DNA of 64,000 nucleotides from Lutjanus erythropterus. Taxonomy: Eukaryota; Chordata; Actinopteri; Lutjaniformes; Lutjanidae. Position 1 is the first letter of the stretch, and the number at the start of each line of letters is the position of its first letter. Where the stretch lies: positions 9,178,419 through 9,242,418 of the forward strand of contig CM034601.1 in NCBI GenBank assembly GCA_020091685.1, given 5' to 3'. Position numbers and translations under genes: made by a program. The notes under the pieces were generated by a model. The model was not told the DNA's origin. It did no database searches and worked only from the letters and a program-made list of their open reading frames with translations. Below, one piece after another: positions 42,313-57,179 of the stretch.

Positions 42313-43554
42313 CACAGACAGAAAAACAAAATCTGATTGATATCATTTGACAAGCTGTAAATGAAACATACAAAGGTGAGACAACGCTCTGCTCTGAGCT
42401 TAATGTAACCGTTAGCGACCAAAGATGTGTGAAGTTCAGCGTCTCCTGATGACCCAGAGGAGCATCGGCCTGTTAAGACCTGACCCGAGATGAACCCGAC
42501 TAATACCAGGACCCACGCCTCACAGCTTTGCTTTGCAAATGATGATGAACATGTTCAAATAAATGAAGCTTAACACAACCTGTTTGGATCAGGTAGTGGG
42601 GACAGTATGTTTGATGCTCAAAAGATTTTGGGTGTAATATACCTTTACCTGCTGCACATTTATTTTCATGCAAATTATCACATACTTACCATTAAATTTG
42701 GGGGGTAATTTGTAGGTATCAGTGGCATAAAACTGTCTTAAAATGACAATAATATTGTTTATTGATATTATTTCTGGGATGATATATTGTCCAACAAAAA
42801 AGGTTATCGTGACAGACTTATCCACGGCATCCAATCAGATTACAGTAGAGAACAAGGACAAACTAACATTATGGTGCTGAGCTCCAGTTGGAAAAAATGA
42901 TACCAAAGATAATTTAATTTGCCAAAAAGCTCATTATGACTTGTTTAGGACTCGAAACTCAAAATTTAGGACTAGGAATCTAAAGAGGAATAGTAAATGA
43001 TCTCAGCTAAAGATTATCTGTTGGCATAGGTTAGGTTGAGTTTGATTTGGGCTCAAAACTCAAATCTATTGCAGTAGGTTTCCTTGAAACTTGATTGATC
43101 ACTTAAAGTGATTGTTGCTGTAAAAAATATGTAGCCTATGCAACAAATTAAACAAAAAAAGTTTCAATACTTTGTCACCTTAAATGTGCATCATAACTTA
43201 CGTCTGTGGCTTAGTGGTGTCTTTTCCTCTATGGATGCCACATTTTTAAAAGAAAAGTCTTCAGGGAAAAAGAATGAATTTAATACTTGCAGCTCCAGAC
43301 AGATTTTTTTTTTTTAAACTTTTTTTGGACAAAGACGCCTCATTTGATCATAAAGGTTTAAGACCACTGGTCTACAACAAAGATAAATGAAAATTTAAAT
43401 GCTAAAAAAAAGGACCGTTATTCATTTCCATATAGTTTTTTGAGAGAACCCAGCAGAGGGGGTAAAAGAGCTGCATGCAGCCCCAGAGCCACAGTTTGCT
43501 GATCCCCAGTCTATACTGTATATAGCTTTTATGTTACATCTCTAATTTATTTGG

Positions 43555-43630
43555 TAATATCTACTGCAGTTGTTTTTCTATCGCTGTGTGAATTTCCTCT
43601 CAAGGATCAATAAAGTTTGATCTCATCTTT
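43555..43630 (+). mobile_element. LINE-like 3' tail fragment
   Basis: The words GTGTGAATTTCCTCTC and GGATCAATAAAGTTTGATC resemble the 3' end of fish L2/Rex-type LINEs or derived SINEs. No reverse transcriptase frame is nearby. The family is from memory. Confidence 0.4.
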
Positions 43631-43840
43631 TTACAACCACCCCAGACAGACTTCCTCATAAAGGGCAGCAAAATGTATTTTACAAAACAAATTAGACTAC
43701 ATATATATATAATTTCTAGGACACAGGGTTGCCGTGGAGGCCTGCTGAGCTCCCTTTTGTTGCTGAGAAGCATTTTCTCTGGTGTGTAAACAGCGTGAGC
43801 ACCACATGGCCTCCCCTACCTGTCCGAGAGAGGACCATTA

Positions 43841-44125
<285 letters not shown>

Positions 44126-44759
44126 TTAGAAGGCAGAGGGGGGATGCAGAGGATGAACAAGATAAAAATAAGAGGAATGAAAGGAGGGAATTGACAGGAA
44201 GTAGAGCCAAGAAAATGATTATTGGAGAAGAGTAGGAGGTAAAATAAGGGTAAGAAGGAGGGGAGGAGAAGGGATCAGTGGGGTAAGATAGAAAAACATG
44301 GAAAACAGTCAGTCAGTGTTGGAAGTACAGGAGTCTGAGGCCACTAGAGAAAATGAAATACAGTGGAAACCATTCATAGTGATCACAGTTAGAGATATCA
44401 TATGTTTCATTTAAATTAATTTAATTATTAATTAATTAAAAAGTGCAACCAATGCAATGTAGATAAAATATTCATAGGACTTATAGCTGTATAGCTGTGT
44501 ATAGCTGCTCATTTGTAGTCTGTGATCAAAAAGCTTGGGACAAAATCATTCCTATACAAACAAACTACGGTAAACTGCCTGCATGCTGGCTAACTGCGAC
44601 TGCTCCAGTATGCACAATGAAATCATGTATAAGCTGATTTAGGAAAAATTATATTATATTGTAGATTATTATATTATAAATTAACAGCTCTTAAGTTAAT
44701 TTTGTGAACTACAAAACATCCTAATACATCCCAAAATCGTAAATAAACTCTCCTAACTT

Positions 44760-45430
44760 AGCCTGTTAAGTTAATGTTTAGCTAATGGTAGTATTTGCTA
44801 ACAGCAGCTAATGGTAGTGTTTGCTAACAGCTAACACCAGCTAATAGTGTTTAACCTGCAGTCGGAGCACCACAGCACCTTACTTCAGAAAAAATATGAA
44901 CAGTAGTGAATGGAAAGAGACAGATATATATATTTTTTAATTTTTAATAATTTTTGTGTTTGAATTGTCCCACAAATTATAGATATGATGTTTGTCAACT
45001 TAAAAGCTAAAGTTAAAAGTCAAGAAAGGTGCTGTTTGTCTTAAAAATATTTTAGTACAAGACCATACACAGTCCTGTAAGTGATGCCATGATTTTCTCC
45101 TTCCAAATGTAAAGTTAGCTGTAATGTGTCATTTATGTTAACAACATACATGGGATTCATGGCACAATTCATATGGGATAAAAAAAAAAAATTTGTCTCT
45201 CACCATTTTTCCTAAGTAAGGTCCCATGTTCACCCATGGTAGTATTAAACAGCTGCTTACCAACAGTAGGTAACGGTCGTGTGTGCTAATGGTAGCTAAC
45301 AGTAGTGTTCACTAGCTCAACAGCAGTGTTTGCTAACAGTAGCTAACTGTAATGTGTGCTAACAGTAGCTAGGACAACGGTAACAGTTGCTACACTGCTG
45401 TAGCTACTGTTAGCTAACATTAGGTAACAC
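44760..45430. repeat. Degenerate GCTAACAGTAG simple-sequence patches
   Basis: Two clusters (44760-44860 and 45250-45430) of loosely repeated GCTAACAG, TAGCTAACAGTAG and GTGTTTGCTAACAG words with variable spacing. They are not a clean tandem array. Confidence 0.55.
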
Positions 45431-47117
45431 GGTTCCCACATTAGTATTAGTATTGTTATTACTGGTCTGACATCAGTATTGATATATTATTTTTTGTACT
45501 GTATTGTCTATTTTTTTCTTTATTTATTCTTCTTTCTTTCCCTATCCCTTCTTATCTCTGCTGCTGTGAGACTATTTCTCCATGGCAATAAATAAACACC
45601 TACCTACCTCTCAAATATAAGATAGAAGATACAATAGGATTCCCAAAGTTAGTTAGGATTTACCTGTAATACCAAATTGGGGAAAATCCTATCTCAGACT
45701 GTAGTTTGCAAGTTTCTGTAATATGGCCCCTGGACAGTAGTGTATTTGAATTATACTATAATAATAATAATGATCTTTACAGAGAACATTTTAAAATCCA
45801 TTTTACAAAGTGCTTCAACAAATTAAAAAAGACAAGTTGGAAAATCAACAGGTTTTAAAAGACAACAAATAAAACTATCTGATGAAAAGAAGAAAATTAT
45901 TTGAGATTATCTGAAGAAAATGTTTGTTTTCTTTTAAAACCTGATGAATTTACATCATTACAGTAACTTAATTTGCACAGTAATTTGAAAAGTGTTTGAA
46001 ACAGATAATAATTTGAAATTTGTTCGTTTTATAACATGTAATAAATACACGAGTGTCAATCAGATCATAATCTGCATGAAAATCAAATATAATAAACATC
46101 CCCTTATTGCTCGATTTGTCTTGGACAGACATGATCACTGTGACAGTTTCCATTGTATGACTGTGTAAAGCATGGAGAGACTAGCCACCACTGTGGACAC
46201 CGAACAATGCTGATGTACCACCACCAGGTGGAGCTCTGACAACACTCAAACCTGCCAGAGCCTGTATTTACCCCTCATTAGTGCAGATTGCCTCATAAAA
46301 CAACAACACATGCTCGTATTGACCGGCTCTGATAAAGAAAAGGTTGGCTACTTCTGTCCCGTCTCCCCCACCTCCCCCGCCTCCCCCGCTTTCTGTTTAT
46401 TGGTGGGATGAAAAGAGCTGCAGGTCCCCCGGCCGGCACCGCGGCGGCACTGTTCTTTTCTTGTTTGTTCGCTCAGGGGAGACAGATAGCCCGCTGCTCA
46501 GGAGCAGCAGAAGGTCGTGAGGAGAATCTTAAACCATAAATGCTGCATTGAGGAGAACAAACAAGATCTCCCCTCGGTGCAAATCAAACAGCAGAGGATA
46601 CAAAACCCTCAGGCCTCCTTGTCAGATGGAGAGAGGGAGAGATGGGGATATGAGGAGGGGAGGAGAGAGGCATCTGCAACAGTCAGTGTTTTCTTGGCTG
46701 CTGTTTCCGCCGTGTCTTATTGCAATCTGGATATATTCCACTGTCCCCAGTACACACAGGGAGGGCACTTTGTTCTCAGTGTCCTGTAATCTCCATCCAT
46801 GTGCACCGTAGGGGTGGATGGTATAAATGCAACCTGTCCTCACCAGAAAAACAAGCGTCTACAGGTCAAATGTGTCAAACACAGCGAGCTAGAGTCCTGC
46901 ACCGGTGTGGGTACCGGACAGATGACCTGAAAAACGCTGTGCAATGGATGAAAAATATATTTCTATAATTTCATGGGTGCGGGCACGGGTATAAATGAAC
47001 TAATTGCAGGTGGGCAGCAATAATATAACACATAAAATACAGTAATATGTTTTTTTTCCCTGGATAAATCAGCAATGGGATGTCTGTTCTGACAGCAATG
47101 AAGACTTGATGATTGCT

Positions 47118-47468
47118 TGGGCTGCACAATTAACTGAAATCAGAATATCCTAATCGCAAAACCAGAACCTAATCATAATTTTCTGAAAAAGGAAAAATAT
47201 GTGCGAAAACTGCATTATAATGAACCATTGCAGTCCTGCAGAGATGCTCTGGGCAACAAATCTTGTCCCCCAGATGTAAGGAAACATGTTTGTTTGATAC
47301 AGACCCCGGCAAATGTGACATTATTATGATTTTAATATTTTTTTTCAGTAAATATTACAAATGTTATTACAAAAATTATCATTCCCACTAAATGCATTGC
47401 TTATCGCAATCACAATTTCAGTCCAAATAATTTCTATATGACATTTTTACCAAATCATGCAGCCCTGC
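47118..47468 (-). mobile_element. Complete short hAT-like MITE, 351 bp
   Basis: Perfect 8-bp target duplications TGATTGCT at 47110-47117 and 47469-47476. Inverted ends: TGGGCTGCACAATTAAC and, from the other side, GCAGGGCTGCATGATTTGG. No coding capacity. Two other, truncated members of the family are at 28030-28365 and 32566-32820. Confidence 0.9.
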
Positions 47469-49029
47469 TGATTGCTAAAACCTCAAAGACCGTGAGAATA
47501 ACATTGTCAGTGGTCGTGTTTCTTGTAAAAAGCCTCAAAAAGTATTAGCTTCTGATAGCCGCAAGCTAGGCTCACTGTCACTATGGAAACACATCAAGTA
47601 CAGTGCTAGTTAGGAACACAAGTGAGTGACTGTATGGGTGTTTAATCATGGGTGCGGGTTGTTTCCAGGCGGGTGCAGATGTGACTTTGAAATAATTGCG
47701 GGTATCGGGTTAGGTTTACAAAACTGGACCTTTGCAGGACTCTGCCGTGAGCCAAATCTGGCCCAATCTGGCTGTTTCATAGGCAGCATTTTATGGATGT
47801 TTGATGTTTTTTCTTAATTCAAAATGTTATACTTGTTTTTTTTTTATTCATAATTATTTGCAATTATTAAAAATACTGGTGAAAGTGATAAATGAAGATA
47901 ATAGGACAATATGTTCATAATAGGATTTTACAAAAAGGGTGGCATCATCCTTTTTCTCAGCTGATTCCACATGCAGCCCAGAGCTCCAACACCTGAAAGA
48001 ACCTGGATTACTGCATTGGTAACGAACCTTTTGAGGAACCATTTAGGGTACTTTATTTTAAGAAATAAGAGGGTTCTGCCACTCGAACCACAGAATCAGT
48101 GAGGAAACCTCCGTTTTCTCGCTCTGTACCAATGAAAGTGCCTGTAGCGGCTAAGAAGTGCTGCAGTAGAGCATGTCTCCTTCCACACACGCAGGAAGCT
48201 CTGCCCATGAAATAGACTTACTTGACGTATTAGCTGTGGATTTGAATACAAATGACTTCCCTCTCTTTTTCTCCCCACACTCCATTTTCCCTCTCCTTGA
48301 GACGATGGAGCATTTCTGCGGCTTTTTGAGCACAGAGAATTTAACTGTAAAATAATGACTGAAGGGGCGGAGGGAGAACGCGATAAGATGCGTGGATGAG
48401 TTCCATCCTGTCTCTTCTCTCCGCTGCTTTATTTCCTCTCTATTTCCTTTTCCTACCTGCCAAAATCCCCTCATTCTCTCTATCAGACCGTCTCCATCTC
48501 TCTCTTTCATGCTTCTTTCTATGCCAGCAGCAGAGGATTGTGGGAGTGCAATAATGGGACCAGAGGAGGAGTGTCTCCTTGCCATCCGTCCAACCCTCTG
48601 TGCTGTGTGTTTGCTGGCTGATACCACTGACTTTGATGCACAGTGACACACTGCTGTGTCTTGATGGGCCTGCAGTAAACAGAAGGGATGGATGAGGGAG
48701 GGGGGGAGCTGAGCGCTGGGAGTTTGGGTAATTTTCAGGCCACATCAGTGATTCCAGTGTTTTCATTTTACTCTGCACAATGCTGATGCATAATGCTAAT
48801 GGACTCTACATCATATAGCGTATTATGATAATAAAGGTCAGACTTGGTGGGTGCTGATCAGTAGATTTATATGATAAATGTCATTTATTTACATCCATCT
48901 CTCATAAGATGTACGATATAATTTATTTTAGATAATTGTTAAACAGTTTTTCTTAAATTGTCATTTAAACTGTTATATATTGTAGAATAATGGCACATTT
49001 TTGTACATTATTCAGTAACATTTCAACTT

Positions 49030-49230
49030 CCTGGTCCCATAATGTCATGGTAAATAGGTAGTAATTACCAAGTAATATATTTGATATGTCTTAGAAATTA
49101 CCCCCAAAATGTATGGTTAAGTATGTGATGATTTAGCAGTTACCATTTTCATGTAGTTGGTGGTAATAACAAAGCAACATATGTGAAATTTCTCTGAATT
49201 TACCTGCAACTTACCCCCAATTTTGACTTT
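49030..49230. mobile_element. Possible MITE fragment with repeated TTACC words
   Basis: Words such as GGTAGTAATTACCAAGTAAT, AAATTACCCCCAA, GGTGGTAATAACAAAGCAAC and ACTTACCCCCAA recur in pairs, like an interspersed teleost repeat built on TTACC. No ends or target duplication identified. Confidence 0.3.
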
Positions 49231-51242
49231 TTGATCATTTTATTATTGATGTTGTTATTATTATACATACATGTGTATATGTACATACATACACACATAA
49301 TCAAGCACGGACATAGCCATATTTCCATAATCACGTTCTAATTTTAAAAACGTTCCTATTAAAAATTTATAACCTTTACATGGTGTGGGTGGTAGTTTTA
49401 TTTTGTTAAATTTAACAACAACGTAAAAAAAAATATATATCGAATTTTGTATCAAAAATGCAAAACCGTTAAAATTTCTGACAGATTCACATCTGAAACC
49501 AGGGCTGGATTAAGCTACGAGTGTTTTTCTGTGTCCGACATTCACACCTGCTTCACGCTTTGACTGTCCAGATGTGTCGCAACGATAAAAGAACGCTTCT
49601 CTCTTAAACTCTGTTTTCATTTTCATCACAACTATTTCTGTCACTTTACGTGTGAACAGCCAAGTGCGTCACTATGGGTGTCTTCCAGGAGAGCACGTCC
49701 GAAAATGCGCACTGTTCTCCCCACATTTAGCCGATCACGTCTGCCACCTCTCTAAAGCCCCTTTTCACACATGCACTGCGGATCTGCACTTATCTGGACA
49801 TCACCCAGAGGAGCTGTACGTGTGAAAGCAAATATCTGAATCAGTTGCACCGGACAGGAAGTTTTTAACGCTGCCAGCTCCTGACTCCAAAGCCTGCGTG
49901 AGCCCATGATGTGTGAATAGAAGCAGGTCATTGTCCAGAGAGAATTGACAGTGAGGGAGTGGGTGGGCTGCTTCGTACTCTTTTCTGTTTACCTACAGCC
50001 TGTATCATATTGGTTTTATTGATTTATTTCTTGCATTAGAATTCCACACAGTAAGAGAAAGTAAAAGTGTCTCTCCTGCTCATAGTTGAGTTACAAAATC
50101 CCAGCACAACACAGAGCATATTTCAACACTTTCAAGCGTATTGTTTGAAATAGTGGTGGACCACTATGGCCGATTTAATATATCGTAGCCAGCAATATTT
50201 TGAGCATTCTGCTATAAGAGAAAATACACTCTGGCTTGTTTGTATTTCTCTGAACCAATCACAATCATCTTGGGGTGCCACTAAGCTCAGGAAGCAGCGA
50301 CGGTGCCCCTGCAAAGTAGTGTCAGGGAAAATTTGGATATTGAGAGGTGACCCCAGATACTAAAATGTCTAAATCACTGCAAAAAACCCCCAAAAAACAA
50401 ACCAACAAAATAGCCCAGTTGCTACCTAGATGCCCAGGTGCTAATGTGTCATTTTCAGCGTATAGCTTGTAGCGCAGAGGTTGTTGTTGTGTCTCAGGGA
50501 ATTAAAAATGCAGACAGTGAATCCCGCTATGCCACCTGAAACAAGCCCCCAATCCAGGCTTATACCTACAGAGTACATCTGATGAGTTACAGAACATTAT
50601 CTTAGTTTAATTTTTATGAAATAAGAAAATAGAAAAATAAATTGAGTCAAGCTGTAAATTTCAGAACATGACTGGTATTTAAGAAAGAGCAGGGCTCAGT
50701 ATGTCAGAGGTGATGCCACTCAACTGCATTATTATACACATTATAATATCATATACACTGAATGGTGGCCAGTGATGGCTTTAGACTAGTTTTGCTTTCG
50801 TTTAATATTTAGAAAAAACAACTGTGACTGGGGACATTTAGGAAATTGTTTACAGCAGGATGCATGAGAGTTATAGTAAGCCATGAAACTAACTTTTTCA
50901 CCACCTCCCCAAAACTCACAAGCATTGTTCTACAGCAGCCACACCGACATGGCTGCCAGCAGATGTTTCTGCAGACACTTTTGTTGAAACTGCATCATGA
51001 GTGCAGGAATCAGCTGATGCTGATTATCTAAAAAGGGCAGATAATTGTTCCTATTATTCACCAACTGATTTGCTTATTACTAGTTCGTAACAACTAAAAC
51101 ACTTTTGATTTTAATGTGGCCAGACATCATGTTTTGTACGAACCAGTTCTGTTCAAGCATAAACCGACCTTTCCTCTTCCAGAAACCCCCTGCAAAAGTG
51201 AGCCATGGGTCCATCTTGAGCACCACAGAGGAGAAACCTGCA

Positions 51243-51426
51243 CACCAATTTAGCTGAGCTAGAAAGCCACAAAAAAGTCCACAGGCTGAGATAAATGCAA
51301 ATAACAGCGCAGTACACTGTAAGCACCTTTTGTTTGAACACTCATGTTTAAATTAAATCGACTATTTTTGCATTTATCTCAGCCTGTGGACTTTTTTTTG
51401 TGGCTTTCAAGCCCAGCTAAATTGGT
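51243..51426. repeat. Inverted repeat, arms about 58 bp, loop about 70 bp
   Basis: The left arm (51243-51300) contains ACCAATTTAGCTGAGCT, AAAGCCACAAAAAAGTCCAC and AGGCTGAGATAAATGCAA. The right arm (51370-51426) is its reverse complement with a few changes. There is no known element end and no reading frame. Confidence 0.75.
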
Positions 51427-54400
51427 GCGCGAGTATCTCCTTTGCCATCCTTTCACATTTGCCTCCAGTACAAAAGCACCCACGACTGACTTTTTTGAAG
51501 CCCCATGTAGGCGCAGTTTCACAGCACCCTGATGACTTTCCCATACTGAGCACCCCCATAAGTAAAATATAAACTGAAATAATAAAGCCTTTAATGGTCA
51601 GAACTGGCCTGCCAAAGGCTCTGATCTGGCCCACTGGATGCATTTTGTAAATTGTACAAAAATTGCAGAACAGTAATTCATTCCAGACCAGAATACATTT
51701 GAAAAAGAATACATGTAAAAAAAAAAAAACTATAGTCATATTTGATGATATTGAACATCATGCCAAATAGTCAAAATACAGAAATGTTTTGTGCATTCGT
51801 AAATCTGCTGTGATCTGTATGTTGTCATGCACACGCACAAAACTGAGATATTGTTGAAATTGCACGTACTTTTCCATTATTATCTGTTCTGTAAATGGAT
51901 GGTTCATTAAGTGTGAACGTTTTCAGAATGTACCTGTACTTCTTCACACCAAAACAGGGAAATATTTGGAGGTATTGTTATTCGTAGGTTGTTATGCAAT
52001 GGTTTTACTGGTCCGGCCCACTCAAATAAAAACGGGCCCACGCACCATAATGAGTTTTGACAATCCTGATATATATTGTAGTTTCATGTTGCATGCAGTG
52101 TTACCAAACAGATTCCCATTATTCAAATGGGTACAAACTGTTGAACCTGAAGCTATTGCCCTCCTGGAGGTCTGGGATAAAACAGTTGTCGACTTCCTTT
52201 GGATTGTAATCCAACTTCGCTCAAAACCGCCATTATTTTAACTTTCTTTTGCTCTCTTATGCACTGACGCATATCAAGCAGGATGTTGTGTTTCCAGTCG
52301 CCTTCAGGCAACTAAACTGTCAGAAAACTGAAGACTTGTCCATCAAATTCAGATTAAGGAGAAATGTTTGTAAGCACGTAAGATGATGTTAAAGTCAGTG
52401 TTTTGTTTTTGGCTCGGAGGGTTATGAAGACTGTTGAGTCATTTACATCTCTAGTAATACATGTGTCTATCTGTGAGTGTGGTCATTATGAGTGTTTTTG
52501 TGCAATATGAAGCTCCTCCAAAAATCGAATGCTGCTTCAGTGCCGTTGGATGTTGTGAACGTTGCTGTAAACGTTAGTGAGAACTTGACTGTAATGATGT
52601 ACGAGCTCGGTTTTCCCACGAGTGGCGGAAACAAGAAAAGCAGACGGGGGAAGTATTAGAAGAAATAAAGTGGAAACAAAACAGAAATTGGCTCTAGTGT
52701 TGGGGGAATGGGATTCTTCGCAGCCGTCCAGGAAGCCTCAGGGTATAAAGAAGAATAAATGTGGAGGAAAAAAAAGGAATAATTTCAGCAATTATACAGC
52801 AATTAGTCAGCACTTTCCCCCTACTGTTTAACTCGCTTAAGTTAAATTAATTTGTATTTATATTTAACAGGATAGGAGAGATCTAAAGAGGCTGGCACGG
52901 TCTACATGTTGGTGAGGTGGTGTTTCTGCACTCATCTGCAACAATTTATGGAATTAAACTTAACATGTAAATGAACTGAACAAAACTGGAAACTTATTAT
53001 CATACATAAACCACCAATCTCCATGAAACATGCAATTTATCATTTTAGTCTATATATTTTGTGGCCATGTGCTCAATCTGCTCAAGCTTCATTTAAAATG
53101 TTATAGTTTATAGTACTTATAGTTTTCTAAACACACCAAACATGATAGGCTGAATTACACTGTAAAAACATTGTACAGGAATCTAGAGGAATCAACTGAT
53201 CTTTTCTCTTTATGTTTCTCATTAAGTTAACAGAAATATACAAGTTTTATTTATTCAAGTTCTGCTTAGAAGACTTTGAAAAGTCTTAATGGTTGGCAAT
53301 GGGCAGTGGAGGACAGGTTACTCAGGACGTATAATTAGTTACTTTTTACTTATTATATCCACCTATGAAAATATTCTTCTTCTGTTTTCTTTTGTTTTTC
53401 AGAGAAACAGATGAGACTTCAGTAAGCTCAAAATAAGAGTTTTAATTACTGTATTTCTCATAAGACAAAGAAAAGATGATTGTGCAAAACACCATGTTCC
53501 TTTGGGCTAGTTTAACTAGTACAGATTAAGGACTACTCCTGGATTAATCTTAGATCTGTCTGTGAAACCGATCCTTAGTTCATTTTTTACAGTGTATGGG
53601 GAAATGTGCAAAAATGATGCACAAGACATCTGGATTTGATGGATTGATCCAACTGTGTAGCCATAAAAATGGCGTCATAGGTTTAAATATTTACAGTGTC
53701 TGCATCATATAGCTTCAAAGAACGGCTAGAACAAGCAGCATACAGAATATACTGTGTGTACGTGATATTGTCATATAGAATACATGGAATAATGTTTATT
53801 TTCTCAATCTGATGCAGCTAAAAAAAAAGGGGGATTTAATGGGAAAATAATGTTGAGGAGGACAAGTGAAAGCTCAAAGATAAAAATAAACATTGAGGGC
53901 AAGTTAATCTCATCTCTGGATTAAAATACAATATGGTTCACGTTAATATCAGTGACCAGTGTGCAAACAGTCTGTCATAATGTGATGTGAGGGAGTAAAC
54001 TTTAATGCCCCACTTCTCCCTCTTATTTGCTTTGATGTGTGAGAAATAAAAAGCTGCTGTCAGAGATGATTTGGTGCAGAGTGTGTGTAGGTTTTCCACA
54101 GGATTTGAGGAATGTTTGTGGGACAGAGAGAAATGAAAACGGGGGCAGAGAAGAAAAAAAAATGCAGCAATATGAAGACGGGGAGGAGGAGGAGGTGATG
54201 AGGAGGCACAGAGGGAGCGCTCTGACCTTGAGCAGAGCCTAAATAAATGAGGAAGTGCGAGTCTGCTCCCAGGGTGATACCTGGGGCGAGACCACACTAT
54301 CTGACTTATTCATAGCAGACAAACTGTCACTCCAGATCCCTCTCTCTGCGTCGACTCCCAGTTTGTGTCTTCAGCCACCAACTACACCTCCGCTGAAGAG

Positions 54401-56704
54401 CCGATAGAAGATTTAAAACCTGTTTGTTATTGTAAAGTCTCAAATAAAAGCCTGTATTCAAATGACAAGCAGCACTTGGGGGTTGGGTATGGTTCAAAGG
54501 CTGAGGTGGAATTACCTGTACTCTACTAAGTCACATGATAATTTCACTATAATGTACATTTCCGCAGCTCTGATAACAAAATGTTCTCACTCTCAATTCG
54601 TCAGCTTGGTCAGTGGCCTGATATGGTTCAAGTCATGACACTGTAGGTGCAACTTTAGCATCAGTTTTGCACATGCAAGGCTCCACAATCAAGTTACCAA
54701 TAATTTAAAAAAGCAAGTCTGGGTAGACTTTCAAAATGAAGCAACAAAACTACTTGTCAACTACTTGGCAAAATACACAAACTGTCTGTGGATCAAAGGG
54801 AACTTTAATTATGAAAATCTTGAATACCTGATGAAAAATCTGAATTCATATGTAAATTTTAAATATATATCACTTTAATGTGGCGGAGGTGATGCAATAT
54901 TTCTCTTCTCCATTATCCATTTTGGGCTGTCACAACCAATGTCTAACAATTGTGTAAAATTTGAAGAACATTAATATCGCCATCCTGTAAGGTAGCGTCA
55001 CCAGTTACTGAGGGCCGCTGTTTAAGGTTGTCAATCCATTTATCCGTGCTGTAACTATTAGCAGGGAACAGCAGACCCGGTGTCTAGAAGCGAACCCCAG
55101 ATCTGCAAGAACATTTTGACAGAGACCATGAAGAATCTTGCAAGGGTCACACAAATTTGGGGTTTCCTTCTAGACCCACCCAGCTGACACCGAGAGTGAC
55201 AAACATGACGTTCCACTGCAGCAGTGGTGGCACTCTAGGATGGCAGAACACACACCAGCTTGTCTGTAGCTTCTAACTGAATCTCTGTGGTTTGAAGTTT
55301 AGTTTCTTTCCTGCGCCGTTGTTTGTACTTTCAGATATCTGCTTTATCTTACTGTTTCACTGCTGATAAGAGTCAGGTTCAGTTACTGCTGATGAAAACC
55401 AAACATTTTGGGATTTTGCTGCTTCATAATAAAGTAATTATGATAACAAAATAATGGGGGACTTTTATTGGAAAAAAAAATTATTGGATCTTTATTCACG
55501 ATTTTACAGCCGCTCGACTCATGATAAGTGTGTATCAGTTAAACAGACTCCTTGCAGAACTGTGCTGTGTTGTGTGCTGACACAATCAGTCAAACTGAGT
55601 CAAGCCAAGCCAGTATATGAGTTTGGACTGGTAAATGGGCAAAAGAATTGCACAAAGAGTTATTTGAGTGAGTGCTGAATGAACCCTTTCACACTGAAGA
55701 CAAAAATCAGATGTTGGTGGGTTTTTGAACAGTGTAAAAGGGTCTTAATATTACTGCTCTGTTTAACAGAAATACTTATATTTTCACACAATATGCCCAA
55801 TTGTTTCTTCCTTCCATTTCTTTTGATTGCTGTTAAATTACGATATGTTGAGTTTCATTTATGGTTGCTCAGCTATAATCAAATAAAAAAAAACAAAACT
55901 GCTGACTGGAAGCAACTTAAAATGGGACCAAATCAAAAACAGGTGCTTCTTACAAATGCACTCATAAAACAGGAAATTGAGAAAAACAGCTAGAGGCTGT
56001 CTCTAGTATAAGTGTGATTCAGATAAAGGCTTCTGTAGTTGCAATAAATAAAGTCCCCAGACCACTATTTGAGAATTTCCATACTTAAACCCTTCATGAT
56101 CCGCCTTTCTGATGTCTATCTGTGAACCCAAATGGCATCACTGGCTGCTGAGAAGGCCTATAGGGTGCTGATATACCATCAAACATAATCCCGGCTCTTT
56201 CAGCTCGGATATTCTCCAGAACCCTTCGCCCATGTGTGCATTATCTCCTGAAGACATCAAATCCATAGAATTTTCTCAAACACCCACGATAACATCTCTG
56301 TATTAGCTCCGTGATGCCGGTCAACCTCAAGGAAAAGGTCTTTCTTCTTAATCTGAAGTGGATCTGTTGCTTTGCATTCACATTTTAAACTTGTTTATCA
56401 TGTGGCTTTTAATTTGTCCGGTCAAATAACTTTCTAAAGTGCAACAGAATAATCAGAGAAACTTCACTGATGTGCAACAAACAAAAAAAGAAGCATACTT
56501 TCTTATTTGCAGCATATAACAATGTGCCATTTTTTGTTTTCATCTTCTATCACTGTTGGGTATTTTATTCCATTTATTTTTGTATTATTTTTAATTGTCT
56601 AATTTTGTTTGCTTCTTTGCACTCCTGAAATGTTTTAATTCTGTTTCAACCATGTCAGGTAACTTTGTTTAATGTAAAAGCTACTTTAACATCCATATTT
56701 AGCG

Positions 56705-56805
56705 TTTATATGTGTATATAAGTGTTTAATAAATGGTTTATAACACATTACAATGAGTTATAAACAAATATAAGTGTTTATTAATGTGTTTGTAAACAAC
56801 TAGAG
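56705..56805. repeat. Repeat-like AT-rich segment (TTATAAACA words)
   Basis: AAGTGTTTAATAAATGGTTT, TTATAACACATTACAATGAG, TTATAAACAAATATAAGTGT and TTATTAATGTGTTTG form a partly inverted series that resembles a short interspersed teleost repeat. Borders uncertain. Confidence 0.35.
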
Positions 56806-57179
56806 CTCCTCCTGTGGACACCCATAGGTGTAAGCTGTTGTATGAACAGATAATAAATGACAATATCTGCTTAAAACTTCATTATTGTCTGTTATTAATT
56901 ACTTATTACATGTTTATATCAGGTGTAAACCCACTGTGTGACATGACCCATGGGTTTGAAGAGCTGAGGAAGATGCACATTGCTAAGCCTCTGTATCAAT
57001 AAGCATTTCAATGGCAACTGGACACGTTTGTGTTTGAGGAAAGCGACCTACATTAGCACCACAATATCAAAGCAATAAACTCTCTTGACTTTGAAGCTAT
57101 ACCCCACTGTTGTACATCAGATGCAATCAGAGCCTCTAGCAATGCCCATAATTTGAAAGACTAGTGCGACAAATCAAGC

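Noticed and set aside
48151-48651. 166-codon open stretch on the minus strand
   Set aside because: No recognisable domain, no splice borders or upstream context, and it lies within the gria4 intron; length alone is not convincing in a 20-kb intron. The surrounding unique block could still be regulatory.
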